Of a stretch of DNA of 28,219 nt, positions 16,199-23,986 are shown piece after piece. Source of the stretch: Thermoplasmata archaeon (GTDB taxonomy: Archaea > Thermoplasmatota > Thermoplasmata > UBA10834 > DTMW01); assembly GCA_029858465.1 (NCBI GenBank), contig JAOUEZ010000002.1, positions 1 through 28,219 on the forward strand, given 5' to 3'. The notes under the pieces were generated by a model that was given only the letters and a program-made list of their open reading frames with translations, did not search any database and was not told the DNA's origin. Within the stretch, counting starts at the first letter, position 1; every line of letters begins with the position of its first letter. The translations under genes and the position numbers were made by a program.

Positions 16199-16317
16199 GC
16201 CAGTAGTGTTAATCTATTGCATCATAATAATAGTTGGCTATTGCAGGTATCATTCTCATTATCTTTTTGAATCCTTGCCAAAAAGCAGAATATAGATGAT
16301 ATGCTCTATTGAGAGCG

Positions 16318-17007
16318 ATGGCACAGGATTCCTTAATAGGCGGACTGACGTCGGGGATGTCCCCCGAGGTCGTTTCATTTCTTCTGATAATAGGCGTCAT
16401 CATCGGCCTTATTCTCGTATTTGTCGGCAAAAGAATCTGGAGACCTCTGATGAGCATTGTCGGCGGTTTTTTCGGAGGAATATTCGGATTCGTCTTGGGG
16501 TACGCGCTCGGAGGATTCATCGGAGGCCTGATCGGCGCGCCCATCGGCGCCATAATCGGAAGCATGATCTTCGTCGCAATCGCAGAGTTCGCAGTAGCAG
16601 TCTTGGCGGGAATCGTTGCATTCGGCCTTGTAACTATCATAACAGGGAACCTGATCATCGGGATAATTGCCGGAATAGGAGTCCTGATATTCACTTCAAT
16701 ATTCATCGAGCAGATAATCGGGATCCTAATGGCGGTGGCCGGCTCGCTCATAGTCGGCGTCTCTCTCATGGGCCTTGGATTGGAAATAGGCCTTGCAGCA
16801 ATAATCGCATTGGTCCTGATGATAGCGGGATCCATCATCCAGACACTGTTCATTAGAATAAGACCGAAGGGGGCTATTGGGGAACCTCTGCAATCGCCCA
16901 TTTGCTCCAGGTGCGGGAGAGCATTGATCAACGACTCTGCGAGGAACAGATGGTATTGCCCAGATTGTAACCCAGAGTACATTCCCAAGCCGGTTCAGAA
17001 CGAGTGA
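16318..17007 (+). CDS. Glycine-rich polytopic membrane protein with C-terminal zinc ribbon
   Basis: The family is not recognised with confidence. Of about 229 residues, 20-185 form a continuous series of six or so glycine- and isoleucine-rich membrane helices, with a GGFFGGIFGFVLGYALGGF stretch resembling glycine-zipper packing. The C-terminal 50 residues are soluble and hold a zinc ribbon (CSRCGRAL...YCPDC) and a short PKPVQNE tail. The ATG at 16318 is preferred over the in-frame TTG at 16309. A long minus-strand open frame opposite (16209-16988) is its shadow. It may share regulation with mptA downstream, but the two are separated by 64 bases. Confidence 0.75.
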   Translation: MAQDSLIGGLTSGMSPEVVSFLLIIGVIIGLILVFVGKRIWRPLMSIVGGFFGGIFGFVLGYALGGFIGGLIGAPIGAIIGSMIFVAIAEFAVAVLAGIVAFGLVTIITGNLIIGIIAGIGVLIFTSIFIEQIIGILMAVAGSLIVGVSLMGLGLEIGLAAIIALVLMIAGSIIQTLFIRIRPKGAIGEPLQSPICSRCGRALINDSARNRWYCPDCNPEYIPKPVQNE

Positions 17008-17071
17008 TATTTTTCTTAGTAGTAGGTCAATGCTTTTTATCAGAGTCGGAGAATTTGCCAGTCGAATAGAT

Positions 17072-17965
17072 ATGGCTCCCAAGGACGTTCAGAACAAGAG
17101 GATTGAGAACAGTTTCATGCTGACTCGGGTAGGCATAACAGGCCTGAAAAAGCCGATCACTGTTGCCAGGCATGGCCATAAAATACAGCTGGTAACCGAC
17201 ATTGACGCGTTCGTCGACCTACCCGCGACCCAGAAAGGGTCCCATATGTCAAGGAATGTAGAGGTTATAACAGAACTCATCGAGAGCTCCGTATCAGGCA
17301 AAGTCCCTTCTCTTGAGGAGCTAGGAATAAAGATTTGCGACAACCTGCTGAGCAGGCATGAGTACGCATCATATGCTGAGGTTCACATCTCGGCCGATTA
17401 TTTTCTCGAGAGACGAACATTCAGCGGGAAGAAGACGGTCGAGGCCTACAAACTGCTGGCAAGATCCACGGCGAGAAAGAACGGCGAGCACAGGAGAATG
17501 ATCGGCGTTGAGGTCAGCGGTATGACCGCATGCCCTTGCGCTATGGAGACTACGAAGCATCTTCTCGAAAAACAGTTCCCGTCCTATTCGAGTTCTCAAC
17601 ACTCGGACATACCGACAATCACCCACAACCAGAGAAATCGAACCCAGCTTTTGATGGAGGTGCCGAAGGGTGCGGATGTGGAGGCGGACGATCTGATAAT
17701 GATAGTGGAGTCGTCCCTATCCAGCCCAAGCTTCGGCATATTGAAGAGGGAGGACGAAGCGAGAATTGTGATTGACGCTCACAATAATCCTAAATTCGTA
17801 GAGGATGTCGTGCGAGAAATCCTTGCGAAGATCCTTGAGAAATACCAGAGGCTTCCGGATGACGTCCATATTACAGTGAGGAGTGAATCTGAAGAATCAA
17901 TCCATAAGCACAACGCATTCGCCGAGAGGGTGACGACTCTGGGCGATCTGCGCAATAAGCGGTAG
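17072..17965 (+). CDS. mptA: GTP cyclohydrolase MptA (type IV, FolE2-like)
   Basis: MptA opens GTP to 7,8-dihydroneopterin 2',3'-cyclic phosphate, the first step to methanopterin-type or folate-type pterins in archaea. The 297-residue protein has DVQN and LTRVGITGLKKP at the N-terminus, LPATQKGSHMSRNVEV around H58, and GVEVSGMTACPCAME, the metal/active-site segments of the FolE2/MptA family. The frame opens at 17030, but the ATG at 17072 (MAPKDVQ) matches the usual family start. The ribosome site is weak for both. It is followed 14 bases later by the phosphoglycolate phosphatase gene. Its presence suggests the organism makes a tetrahydromethanopterin-like or folate C1 carrier. Confidence 0.93.
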   Translation: MAPKDVQNKRIENSFMLTRVGITGLKKPITVARHGHKIQLVTDIDAFVDLPATQKGSHMSRNVEVITELIESSVSGKVPSLEELGIKICDNLLSRHEYASYAEVHISADYFLERRTFSGKKTVEAYKLLARSTARKNGEHRRMIGVEVSGMTACPCAMETTKHLLEKQFPSYSSSQHSDIPTITHNQRNRTQLLMEVPKGADVEADDLIMIVESSLSSPSFGILKREDEARIVIDAHNNPKFVEDVVREILAKILEKYQRLPDDVHITVRSESEESIHKHNAFAERVTTLGDLRNKR

Positions 17966-17979
17966 TCCGCGGTGATGGT

Positions 17980-18663
17980 ATGTCAGATCGAATCAGCGCG
18001 ATCGCGATAGACATTGATGGCACTCTCACCGATTATTCTAAGAAAGTCTCGTGTGCAGCGATCGAAGCGCTCAGGAGACAGGTCGAGAAGGGGGTGACGG
18101 TCATGCTTGTGACAGGAAATGTCCTGCCTATAGCATACGCCCTGAGACATTATCTTGGAATGAACGGCCCTGTGATCGCAGAAAATGGGGGAATTGTCTG
18201 CCAGGGGGAGACCGTGATATCTCTCAGCTCCAAAGAGGAGCCACAGAAGGCGTTCGATCATCTCTCGAAGCAGATGAAGGTCGAGAGAATCTTCAGCGAC
18301 CGTTGGAGGGAGACGGAGATCGCCATTAGGTCGGACTATGACATCGAACTCATCAAAAAGCAGCTCGTTGGATTCGACGTCAAGGTGCTGACGACGGGAT
18401 GGGCGCATCATATCATGCATAAGGACACTGATAAAGCGGTGGGACTCGAATATGTATGCAAGAATTGGCTGAAAATCGATCTCGATCGAGTCGCTGCAAT
18501 CGGCGATTCTGACAATGATGTCAAAATGATAGAGAGGGCTGGTTTCGGCATTACGCTCGCGAACGGGAGCGAAAAATGCAAGGAGAAGGCGGATTTCATA
18601 TCTCCGAGCCCTCACGGAGAAGGCATAATAGAGGCGCTCAGATGGCTCGGTCTTGAGATATAA
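17980..18663 (+). CDS. Phosphoglycolate phosphatase, archaeal HAD type
   Basis: This 227-residue HAD hydrolase of the TA0175/Cof-like branch is expected to dephosphorylate 2-phosphoglycolate. Motif I is AIDIDGTLTD (D11, D13), motif II is LVTGN, a lysine follows in MHKDTDKAVGLE, and motif IV is AAIGDSDNDVKMIE. The cap is the small C2 type with GPVIAENGGIV. The ATG at 17980 has GGTGATGG just before it. It lies 14 bases after mptA and is likely cotranscribed, though the HAD family is broad and another small phosphate ester, even a pterin intermediate, could be the true substrate. Confidence 0.87.
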   Translation: MSDRISAIAIDIDGTLTDYSKKVSCAAIEALRRQVEKGVTVMLVTGNVLPIAYALRHYLGMNGPVIAENGGIVCQGETVISLSSKEEPQKAFDHLSKQMKVERIFSDRWRETEIAIRSDYDIELIKKQLVGFDVKVLTTGWAHHIMHKDTDKAVGLEYVCKNWLKIDLDRVAAIGDSDNDVKMIERAGFGITLANGSEKCKEKADFISPSPHGEGIIEALRWLGLEI

Positions 18664-18666
18664 GAA

Positions 18667-19191
18667 TCACAGCAGCTTCTTCGCATCCTCTGTTGAGACA
18701 TTTATCGCCTTAAGCAGGTATTGAAGGGCCTTTTTCTTTATGTTCTCCTCTTTCTTCTGGATTACCTCTTTCATCTTGTCGTCCAGATCCTTGCCTTCTA
18801 CGAATGCGCGCATGGAGGACGGCCCGCGAATAGCATATTCGACCCCGAACTCCGAGTAATAGTATGGGGCATTGTCCGAGTCGTTCTCTGCAGCTTTATT
18901 ATAAGCGCCCTCGGCCTCGTCGAATTTTCCCTGCTCGATCAGGTAAACAGCATAGCTGCTCCAATACATCGGGTTTTTTGAATCGATGCTCAACGCTTTC
19001 TTATAACAGGCTATGATCTCGTCCGGCGACATGCTGGAATCGGCAATTCCCGCTTCCGCCTTCCCGAAATACGCATCTGCAGAGCTGGGATTGGACTTGA
19101 TTATCTTGTTGAATTTCTTCACCGCGCCAGAGAAATCGCCCGAGGCCATCAGTTCCTGAGCTTCCATGATCTCATCTTCGAGTGTGGGCAT
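18667..19191 (-). CDS. TPR-repeat protein
   Basis: The 174-residue protein contains about three tetratricopeptide repeats: AQELMASGDFSGAVKKFNKI with KSNPSSADAYFGKAEA, IACYKKALSIDSKNPMYWSS, and YLIEQGKFDEAEGAYNKAAE. A charged helical tail (KEVIQKKEENIKKKALQYLL) follows. It is a scaffold for protein contacts, with no catalytic motif and no signal peptide. The frame is open to 19308, but the ATG at 19191 has GGTGAG directly before it. It is convergent with the phosphatase gene and divergent from nac. Confidence 0.82.
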   Translation of the reverse strand: MPTLEDEIMEAQELMASGDFSGAVKKFNKIIKSNPSSADAYFGKAEAGIADSSMSPDEIIACYKKALSIDSKNPMYWSSYAVYLIEQGKFDEAEGAYNKAAENDSDNAPYYYSEFGVEYAIRGPSSMRAFVEGKDLDDKMKEVIQKKEENIKKKALQYLLKAINVSTEDAKKLL

Positions 19192-19361
19192 CTGCTCACC
19201 GTTCTCCATAATGGATAGCAGCCTTACGCTGCAGTGGTTCCATATTAATCGTATATGATAATCCTTTCCAAAATTGACATGTCCTCTACAGCATTGGTTA
19301 TCTATCATAGAATTCTATTTAGATGAGTGTTCGATTCTGAGCATAGCAGGTCGGTGTAGAA

Positions 19362-19727
19362 ATGTTCCCCGGAGGACGAGTCAATCCGAGGCAAATGAAG
19401 GCGATGATGAAGCGCATGGGAATATCCCAGGAAGACATCGAAGATGTGGAGGAAATAGTCATCAAGACGAAGAGCAAGGAATTGATCTTCCACGAGGCGA
19501 TTGTCAGCGTGATGACTGTCCAAGGTCAGAAAACCTACCAGATAGTCGGTGAGCCCGAGATAAGAGAGAGAGCCGTAGAGCCGGCGAAGAAGGAGAGCCC
19601 AGATGAGGATGTAGTTCTCGTGATGGAGCAGACAGGGGTTTCAAGAGAGGAGGCGGCCAAAGTCTTGGAGGAATGCGGCGGTCAACCTGCTGAGGCGATA
19701 CTTAAAATAATGTCTTCCAGAGGTTGA
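19362..19727 (+). CDS. nac: Nascent polypeptide-associated complex protein (archaeal NAC)
   Basis: Archaeal NAC forms homodimers that bind nascent chains at the ribosome. The 121-residue protein has the N-terminal MFPGGRVNPRQMKAMMKRMG signature, the NAC beta-barrel (EIVIKTKSKELIFHEAIVSV and QTYQIVGE-like segments) and a C-terminal UBA domain (VVLVMEQTGVSREEAAKVLEE with AEAILKI). Length and order are standard. A GGTG site lies about five to eight bases before the ATG. It is a single-gene unit transcribed divergently from the TPR gene. Confidence 0.95.
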   Translation: MFPGGRVNPRQMKAMMKRMGISQEDIEDVEEIVIKTKSKELIFHEAIVSVMTVQGQKTYQIVGEPEIRERAVEPAKKESPDEDVVLVMEQTGVSREEAAKVLEECGGQPAEAILKIMSSRG

Positions 19728-19737
19728 TATGCGAATT

Positions 19738-20007
19738 TTACGAAGTTCGATTCTTCTGCTGGCTCAGCTCGGATACTAATCCGAGTGCCTTCCTCATCTC
19801 TTCCTTATCATAACCTATCAGGATCTTCCCGTATATGTCGAGGACGGGGACTCCGAGCTGCCCTGATTTCTCCACAAGCTCGATTGCGGCCTCTCTGTCG
19901 ACTGAGACATCTACCTCGGTGAATTCGATCTTATGGTTCTGCAGGAAATGTTTGACCTTATCGCAGAAAAAGCAGTCCGGCGTGGAATAGAGCTTGACTT
20001 TGGGCAT
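19738..20007 (-). CDS. Glutaredoxin-like protein
   Basis: The 89-residue thioredoxin-fold protein has the redox pair CFFC at about residues 11-14 (STPDCFFCDKVKHFL), the cis-proline segment LGVPVLDIYG, and a C-terminal helix starting YDKEEMRKALG. It resembles NrdH/glutaredoxin-type disulfide carriers. The frame is open to 20115, but the ATG at 20007 gives the family start MPKVKLYST, with GAGAGG very close before it. Electron donor and target are not evident; the small zinc ribbon gene is transcribed divergently. Confidence 0.88.
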   Translation of the reverse strand: MPKVKLYSTPDCFFCDKVKHFLQNHKIEFTEVDVSVDREAAIELVEKSGQLGVPVLDIYGKILIGYDKEEMRKALGLVSELSQQKNRTS

Positions 20008-20118
20008 CCTCTCACAACCTGAGGTTCGATCCGCTGGTCGATTGACCCGATTACCGTCTGTGGACAGTAAATATTTTTGGTTGTGCTCCCAAGGGATTTC
20101 AAATATATTTTGCACAGG

Positions 20119-20128
20119 CTTTTATAAG
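20119..20128 (+). promoter_or_regulatory. TATA box for the small zinc-ribbon gene
   Basis: CTTTTATAAG lies about 50 bases before the ATG at 20174, predicting a start near 20150. A second AT-rich block (AAATATATTTTG, near 20101-20112) in the same gap may serve the divergent glutaredoxin gene. Confidence 0.5.
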
Positions 20129-20173
20129 AAGAGATATTACGCCACCCCATAAGTCCTCAGGGTGAGGAAATAA

Positions 20174-20365
20174 ATGAGACTCAGCGAAATGAAAGCCAAA
20201 TGCAGGAAATGCGGCAAGGAGCTGAAGGCAGACAGCAAGGATGACGACTTCGTATCATTCTATTGCATCAACTGTGGTATCTATACGAACAGACCTGTTG
20301 AGGAATTCAAGGAAGAGGAGAAGCCGCCTGAGCCGCCCCAGAAGCCGGAAGAGGACAAGAGTTGA
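20174..20365 (+). CDS. Small zinc-ribbon protein with acidic/proline tail
   Basis: The 63-residue protein has two CxxC knuckles (CRKCGKEL and CINCGIYT), a typical rubredoxin-like zinc ribbon, followed by a low-complexity tail of glutamate, lysine and proline. A strong GGTGAGG site precedes the ATG. No specific family or partner is apparent; such proteins often dock on other proteins or nucleic acids. Confidence 0.75.
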   Translation: MRLSEMKAKCRKCGKELKADSKDDDFVSFYCINCGIYTNRPVEEFKEEEKPPEPPQKPEEDKS

Positions 20366-20570
20366 TTTCTTCGGCAATCGGAAAAGAACAAAAACCCTCC
20401 CCCCGGGAAATCGGCCGCACATTTTATATTTTGAAGCTGTCAAATCATCTAAAAGAATATTAGAATTTCATGAATCTGTTGATGAACGTCGATGCAGTCA
20501 TTCCTCTTAAAAAGGAATAAATACGGAATCGGGCATCATATCGCCACCACTGGCAATCCAGCGGTTCAAT

Positions 20571-20643
20571 GCCCCGGTAGTGTAGTGGCCTATCATCCAA
20601 GCCTGTCGAGTTTGGGACTCGGGTCCGAATCCCGACCGGGGCG
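20571..20643 (+). tRNA. tRNA-Asp (GTC)
   Basis: A full cloverleaf can be drawn: acceptor GCCCCGG/CCGGGGC with discriminator G, a D arm with AGTGG, anticodon stem CAAGC/GTTTG (one G:T pair) around loop CTGTCGA with anticodon GTC, a four-base variable loop, and T stem TCGGG/CCCGA with loop TCCGAAT. The discriminator G and GTC anticodon both fit aspartate. No intron or encoded CCA is present. A TATA-like AAGGAATAAATACG lies about 50 bases upstream. Confidence 0.94.
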
Positions 20644-20743
20644 CTCGTATTTTTACCCCCAATCGTCAACAAATGATCTTGAGGAATGATAGACCAATTG
20701 TCAAATCATCAATCGATTCGCTTTCCTATAATTATGAGCTTTT

Positions 20744-20828
20744 GGAGAGAGAGGCCCTTTCAGGCCGTGCTCGGAGAGGCATCTGTACACCCCGATCATC
20801 TCTCTCCGATGAGCTATCAACATCGGGG
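20744..20828. other. Interleaved inverted repeats in an intergenic gap (possible structured RNA)
   Basis: In the gap 20644-20874, GGAGAGAGA (20744-20752) can pair with TCTCTCTCC (20799-20807), and CCCCGAT (20790-20796) with ATCGGGG (20822-20828). The arms interleave, which is the order of an H-type pseudoknot or of two mutually exclusive hairpins. GGCC-N6-GGCC adds a small stem inside. No promoter or terminator frames it clearly, and small open frames here do not look like protein. It could be a small RNA, part of the tRNA-Asp trailer, or chance. Confidence 0.3.
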
Positions 20829-20874
20829 AAAATCATTCTTGACACAGACAGTAAAAAAGATCATCTTACCATAA

Positions 20875-21339
20875 TCATCTAAGAGGTTCGCCACATTTGT
20901 CGCAGGTGCTGCAATCCCATGAAATCTTCGTTCCGCAGGATTTGCACACCCACATCTGGCGATTCTTTTCAAGCCATTGGTCTGTCCCACCTGCATTCAA
21001 CCTTTCGAGGCTCTGCCTGAGATCGATTCCCGAAGATTCGAGACACATATGGTATGTTTTCTCGAACCGCTCGCAATTCTCAAGCTGATATCGATCGCAA
21101 TCGAAGCAGGAGGAGATATTCTTCGAATTCAGACATACTACTATCTTGCATTTGCTACCGACACACTCAGGTGTTAGATCGTTGCATCCTTTGCAGCCAG
21201 ATTTGTCTAAGTCGACGCCCCATTCTTCGGACACCTTATGCTTGAGTTCTTCACTTAAAGAATCGGATAAATAAATCGGGCAAGCGCCACAGTAGAGTCC
21301 GCACCGTCCGATCAGAGCATTGTCGGAATCTTTGGGCAT
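20875..21339 (-). CDS. DUF3795-type cysteine-rich protein with C-terminal zinc ribbon
   Basis: The core matches DUF3795: GRCGLYCGACPIYLSD near the N-terminus, GCKGC, SKCKIVVCLNSKNISSCFDCDRY and a cysteine before the helix ENCERFEK. The many cysteines suggest metal or Fe-S binding; no function is established. A further zinc ribbon (VCKSCG...CSTCDKCG) is attached at the C-terminus. The frame is open to 21408; the ATG at 21339 puts the conserved GRCGLYCG about ten residues from the start, as in the family, but ATGs at 21354 and 21408 remain possible. It is divergent from the CARF regulator gene, so a shared control region is possible. Confidence 0.78.
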   Translation of the reverse strand: MPKDSDNALIGRCGLYCGACPIYLSDSLSEELKHKVSEEWGVDLDKSGCKGCNDLTPECVGSKCKIVVCLNSKNISSCFDCDRYQLENCERFEKTYHMCLESSGIDLRQSLERLNAGGTDQWLEKNRQMWVCKSCGTKISWDCSTCDKCGEPLR

Positions 21340-21528
21340 GCTTCCGATTACCATCTCATGCGAGTTAAACTCTTCGGAGGCTTTCACCCCGCGCATTGAG
21401 AAGTTCATTTTTCTGTCAATATGCCCGACCTTGCAACGATATTTTCAAGGCTCAAAAGGGTTTTAATTTCATACATACGGTCAAAAAATGATAAATATGG
21501 CAGTAACCGATATCTCCCCGGTGATTCG

Positions 21529-22173
21529 ATGTCGATTGTGTTCGGAACCCTTGGCCATCGTCCTCAGTCGTTGATTCCTTCCATAAAAGCCACCGAAAAT
21601 GTGGAAAGAGTCGTGTTCTATTTCGGCGGGGACGCCGAGGCTGCAAAGGCAAAAGATGAGGTTGTGGATTTCTGTAAAAGACTTCGCATTCCTGTGGACG
21701 CGATAGAGCTACCAGACGTCTTTGATCTGATGGGGATTGCGAAGAGAATAAGGTCAGACATAAAGGATTGGAAGCGCCGAGGCATAAAAATCGCAATTTT
21801 CAATATCGCCGGCGGCACGCGACCGACATCATCTGCAGCACTGCTATCCTGCATCCTCGAAGGGGTGCCGACAGTTTACGTCCATGATGTCACATACGAA
21901 GAAATATCCTTGCCATTGCTCGAGATAGAATACACTAAGATACTGTCACATAAGGAGCGAAAAATCCTCGAGATAATCAGGAAGGCGCAACAGAAGAAAC
22001 CGCTCTCAGAGGTAGAACTGGCAAATCAATTCGGTGTCACAAAGGCGACCATGAATTATCATGTGAAACAACTCGTGAGGAAGGGCGCAATCACATTGTC
22101 CAATGACCCTGAGGACACGAGAAGAAAGCTTGTAAGAATAGCACCGACGGTGGAGTTGCTGCTCGGAGATTGA
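21529..22173 (+). CDS. CARF-wHTH regulator, first of a coupled pair (Csa3-like)
   Basis: The 214-residue protein has an N-terminal CARF-type Rossmann domain: first strand and loop SIVFGTLGHRPQS (2-14), strand VVFYFG (28-33), and the ligand loop IFNIAGGTRPTSSAALLS (90-107). A winged helix follows at about 140-214, with ELANQFGVTKATMNYHVKQLVRKGAI as helix-turn-helix and TRRKLVRIAP as the wing. This layout matches Csa3-like CRISPR-linked regulators, which bind cyclic oligoadenylate or similar ligands and control cas genes. The frame opens at 21421, but the ATG at 21529 follows GGTGATTCG and begins exactly at the CARF strand. The stop is two bases before the next gene's ATG. No cas gene is in view, so the target and ligand are open. 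Confidence 0.85.
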   Translation: MSIVFGTLGHRPQSLIPSIKATENVERVVFYFGGDAEAAKAKDEVVDFCKRLRIPVDAIELPDVFDLMGIAKRIRSDIKDWKRRGIKIAIFNIAGGTRPTSSAALLSCILEGVPTVYVHDVTYEEISLPLLEIEYTKILSHKERKILEIIRKAQQKKPLSEVELANQFGVTKATMNYHVKQLVRKGAITLSNDPEDTRRKLVRIAPTVELLLGD

Positions 22174-22175
22174 TC

Positions 22176-22829
22176 ATGAAGATCCTCATAACGACCTTTG
22201 GTCCGAACCAGGAAAATACATTCGCAGCGATGCGGGCATTGCCCTACGAAAAGCTGGTGCTGGTTCTCTCAGAGGATGCCTTAGCAAGCCCGGCCTACCA
22301 TAAGATGGAAGAGATAGAGAAGATATCAAAAGTGCCCATTGAAACAATCGTCGTAGATGAATTCGACCTGAAGGATTGCTTCAGGGAAATCGTCGAGTAT
22401 GTTCTCAAATTGGAACTGGAAAAAAAGAAGAAGCAAAAATACCAGATATCAATCAATATCAGTGGCGGGTCCAAAATCATGGGAGATGCCGCACTGCTTG
22501 CGGCGTTCCAGCTTGGCATAAAGGCATATTATTGCGACAAGGACCATGTAATCAATTTACCCGTGATAACGGGGGTATCCATGCGGAACAGACTTACCGA
22601 TTCGCAGGTAATGGTGCTAAAGGAAATCGGAATGAGAGATACGGTCGACGATATAGCGAGAAAGCTCGGGCCGTCGCTAACCGAAGACACCATTAGAAAA
22701 TCTCTGAGAAATTTACGCAAGATGGGCGTGATTAGGACTGTGCCCGGCGATGGAAAAATCGAGGTCGAATTGACCGAGCCCGGCATATTGATTCTCGAGA
22801 CGATAAATAGGTTTGACAGAGGGCATTGA
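22176..22829 (+). CDS. CARF-wHTH regulator, second of a coupled pair (Csa3-like)
   Basis: The 217-residue protein has the same architecture as the gene before it but a very different sequence. CARF elements are MKILITTFGPNQENTF (1-16), KLVLVLSED (26-34) and the loop SINISGGSKIMGDAALLAAF (92-111). The winged helix occupies about 140-217, with TVDDIARKLGPSLTEDTIRKSLRNLRKMGVI as the recognition unit. The conserved GGSK suits a ligand-binding CARF, whereas the first protein has GGTR. The ATG at 22176 lies two bases after the previous stop with GGAG upstream; an in-frame TTG at 22170 is less likely. The two are surely cotranslated, suggesting a heterodimeric regulator or a tandem of sensors for different ligands. 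Confidence 0.85.
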   Translation: MKILITTFGPNQENTFAAMRALPYEKLVLVLSEDALASPAYHKMEEIEKISKVPIETIVVDEFDLKDCFREIVEYVLKLELEKKKKQKYQISINISGGSKIMGDAALLAAFQLGIKAYYCDKDHVINLPVITGVSMRNRLTDSQVMVLKEIGMRDTVDDIARKLGPSLTEDTIRKSLRNLRKMGVIRTVPGDGKIEVELTEPGILILETINRFDRGH

Positions 22830-22843
22830 GCCCTCTTACTGTT

Positions 22844-23836
22844 TCAGGGTGATTTTCCCGGAATGACAGGGGGCATCGGCGGTCCCATCGGCGGTGCAGG
22901 CGGAGGCGTGGCCTGATGCTGCGGTTGCAGAGGCTCCATTGCGCGGGTTGCCGGCATCCGTCCGCCGCCCCTTCGCCTCAATATGAGCGTCGTGGCCACG
23001 ATTGCGATTATTAGCGCTGAGAGTCCTCCTCCAATGATGATCATAGTGATTAACGCGTCACTAGAAGCAGCATACAAATAGGATTTAAGTTGCATGTCGC
23101 CCCCGAGGAATTGACTGGATTCGCTCCCCTCGATCTTGACGTAATTGCCAACCTTCTCGGAATAATAGACATGGTAAGGCATCCCGTTGTTCTCCGTGAC
23201 CTTGATCTTATAGCAATCAAATGTTCCCGCAGGAACGGTAACGGGAACATTCTCGGCTAATACTCTCATTTCAACGTTGACGTTCATATCCGAAGATGGT
23301 AGAGAGCTGTTGCCCACAATAGGCATGTCGATCCAGCCGGAATATGAGGCAAGAGAGCTGCTATCGACAGCCGACCCTACGGTCAGGTTGTCGTTCCCAA
23401 CATACACATCGATTGGTGGGGTGTTCTCTGTAATCAATCCCATGCCGATCTGCAGGATCAATCCTCCAGAGCCGACCTCCATATCGAAGACATAACTGTT
23501 GAACAAGGTGCTGAAGTTGGATTCCACGTGCTTCTCGATACCATTGATCTCGAATTCACCGTTGTCAAACATGCCGGTCATTGAGAATGTACCGTTGCCA
23601 ATCACTTTGCAGACCAGGATGGAGGTGCTTGTGCCACCAATCGTCTGAGTTGTCCTGCTCTCGACGGATATTTTCATTGAGCCTTGGATTGTGATATTCT
23701 CCACTTCCGCCGAAATAGCGTATTCCCAAAAATCACCGATCCTTATCGCAGCATCCTTCGCTGACGCAGCGTTTGAGAACGCGAGGATACTGACCAGGAT
23801 GATGGAAACAATCAACGTAACTATCTTTTTCGTCAT
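22844..23836 (-). CDS. Secreted, membrane-anchored surface protein with proline-rich cytoplasmic tail
   Basis: The family is not recognised. The about 330-residue protein has an N-terminal signal peptide (KKIVTLIVSIILVSILAF then SNAASA), a large beta-rich extracellular domain with many N-glycosylation sequons (NIT, NGT, NFS, NLT, NSS), one membrane helix (about 265-290: LITMIIIGGGLSALIIAIVA), an RRRGGGR stop-transfer and a proline-rich tail ending GPPMPPVIPGKSP. The segment VTVPAGTFDCYKIKV recalls extracellular domains common in Thermoplasmatota surface proteins. The ATG at 23836 follows GGTG with six-base spacing; GTG 23845 is an alternative. It lies on the opposite strand between the two CARF units and has its own TATA-like AATTAAGATATATCC near 23876-23890. 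Confidence 0.78.
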   Translation of the reverse strand: MTKKIVTLIVSIILVSILAFSNAASAKDAAIRIGDFWEYAISAEVENITIQGSMKISVESRTTQTIGGTSTSILVCKVIGNGTFSMTGMFDNGEFEINGIEKHVESNFSTLFNSYVFDMEVGSGGLILQIGMGLITENTPPIDVYVGNDNLTVGSAVDSSSLASYSGWIDMPIVGNSSLPSSDMNVNVEMRVLAENVPVTVPAGTFDCYKIKVTENNGMPYHVYYSEKVGNYVKIEGSESSQFLGGDMQLKSYLYAASSDALITMIIIGGGLSALIIAIVATTLILRRRGGGRMPATRAMEPLQPQHQATPPPAPPMGPPMPPVIPGKSP

Positions 23837-23926
23837 GGTGTGCACCTTTTCATCTTGATATGTTATCGCCCAGAGGGATATATCTTAATTTTGAACGATA
23901 TTCTGGACTGAGAGTGGTCATCGAGA

Positions 23927-23938
23927 GAATATATATTC
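23927..23938 (+). promoter_or_regulatory. Palindromic TATA element for the CARF-PIN genes
   Basis: GAATATATATTC is a perfect 12-base palindrome centred on a TATA box, about 50 bases before the TTG at 23987. It gives a predicted start near 23958 and a leader holding the GGGAG ribosome site. As a dyad on the core promoter it could also be an operator for a dimeric winged-helix protein, such as the CARF regulators nearby. Confidence 0.45.
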
Positions 23939-23986
23939 GCAAATTGCTTTAGCGAGACAGGAAAAAGAAAAGATGGGAGATTTCAT

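Noticed and set aside
16209..16988. Long minus-strand open frame of 259 codons rich in isoleucine and proline
   Set aside because: It is the shadow of the glycine/isoleucine membrane protein on the plus strand; its low-complexity composition follows from the complementary codons.
20673..20882. Two overlapping small open frames in the gap after tRNA-Asp
   Set aside because: No ribosome site, no domain, no hydrophobic or charged pattern, and the same bases hold inverted repeats that explain the sequence better.
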